DNA of 64,000 nt from Oncomelania hupensis. Its lineage: Eukaryota > Mollusca > Gastropoda > Littorinimorpha > Pomatiopsidae. The stretch's first letter is position 1, and every line of letters starts with the position of its first letter. Below, piece by piece: positions 63,896 to 64,000 of the stretch. The notes beneath the pieces are model-generated. The model saw only the letters and a list, made by a program, of their open reading frames with translations, was not told where the DNA came from and ran no database searches. The stretch lies in assembly GCA_036898135.1 (NCBI GenBank), contig CM072525.1, forward strand, positions 21,667,037 to 21,731,036, written 5' to 3'. Position numbers and translations under genes: made by a program.

Positions 63896-64000
63896 CTGAA
63901 AACATACATCAACGATTGATAATAATCATAAATTATGGTTAATAATAATAATAACATACAAGTCAATGAACTCAGGCATTTATAAAAATTAAGACACAAA

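Overview
The window is eukaryotic. It shows spliced genes with GT-AG introns, microsatellites, and dense nested transposable elements in introns. A single host gene is visible, on the minus strand. It is the middle part of a KMT2C/KMT2D (MLL3/MLL4) type histone H3K4 methyltransferase. I could place 34 coding exons between 63895 and 772, numbered here e1 to e34 in transcription order (right to left). Codon phase is consistent across every junction, giving about 11.85 kb of coding sequence (about 3,950 codons). Landmarks shared with human KMT2C, compared from memory, include DPYAxPPGTPR repeats (e3-e4), an HxxFI-type segment (e8), a DDLLxxxxxFDIxxYxDPELD acidic segment (e9-e10), LLDELLEQ (e15), two coiled-coil exons (e18-e19), DNNPFSExFQ (e21), a basic KKKxRxKKK cluster (e24), an LLKxLL nuclear-receptor box (e26), DRDTPD-type SSSPE (e31), a conserved TL...AAE..SxxxAxxDLL block (e32) and the CxHCxVVxLxSGxRK zinc-binding segment (e33-e34). 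The 5' exons (N-terminal PHD fingers, HMG box) lie beyond 64000. The 3' exons (extended PHD, FYRN/FYRC, SET) lie left of position 1. Chromatin work is expected: the protein is the catalytic scaffold of the COMPASS-like (ASCOM) complex that mono-methylates H3K4 at enhancers.

The gene appears unsplit and as one KMT2C/D-type copy. Together with the repeat content (DIRS, RTE, CR1/L2, hAT, piggyBac, tRNA-SINEs) this suggests a lophotrochozoan, most likely a mollusc. That is inference, not proof.

Layout from left to right. 1-541 is a hAT-like element end. 772-7765 holds compact exons e34-e26 with one hAT relic. 7968-12614 is a single 4.65-kb exon (e25) coding a low-complexity P/S/T/H/Q region. 12.7-21.3 kb has e24-e22 between a CAGAG-type hAT, a SINE-like element, a hAT element carrying a nested LINE, and a TA-flanked MITE. 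21.3-34.4 kb is a giant intron between e20 and e21. It contains an RTE-type LINE split by another hAT element, and a three-level nest: a SINE-like element interrupted by a TTAA (piggyBac-type) element, itself interrupted by a DIRS retroelement with 184-bp inverted repeats and an internal complementary region. 34-49.7 kb holds e20-e6 at ordinary spacing with SINEs, CR1/L2 fragments, two piggyBac MITEs and nested hATs. 49.7-58.9 kb is a long intron with tandem duplications, a TGACCTT-rich repeat and a hAT/RTE nest. 58.9-64 kb holds e5-e1.

The strongest oddities are the DIRS element with a junction-type internal complementary region and no visible tyrosine recombinase, the precise TTAA nesting, and local duplications that copied real splice sites of the host gene (the e21 acceptor and the e13 donor).
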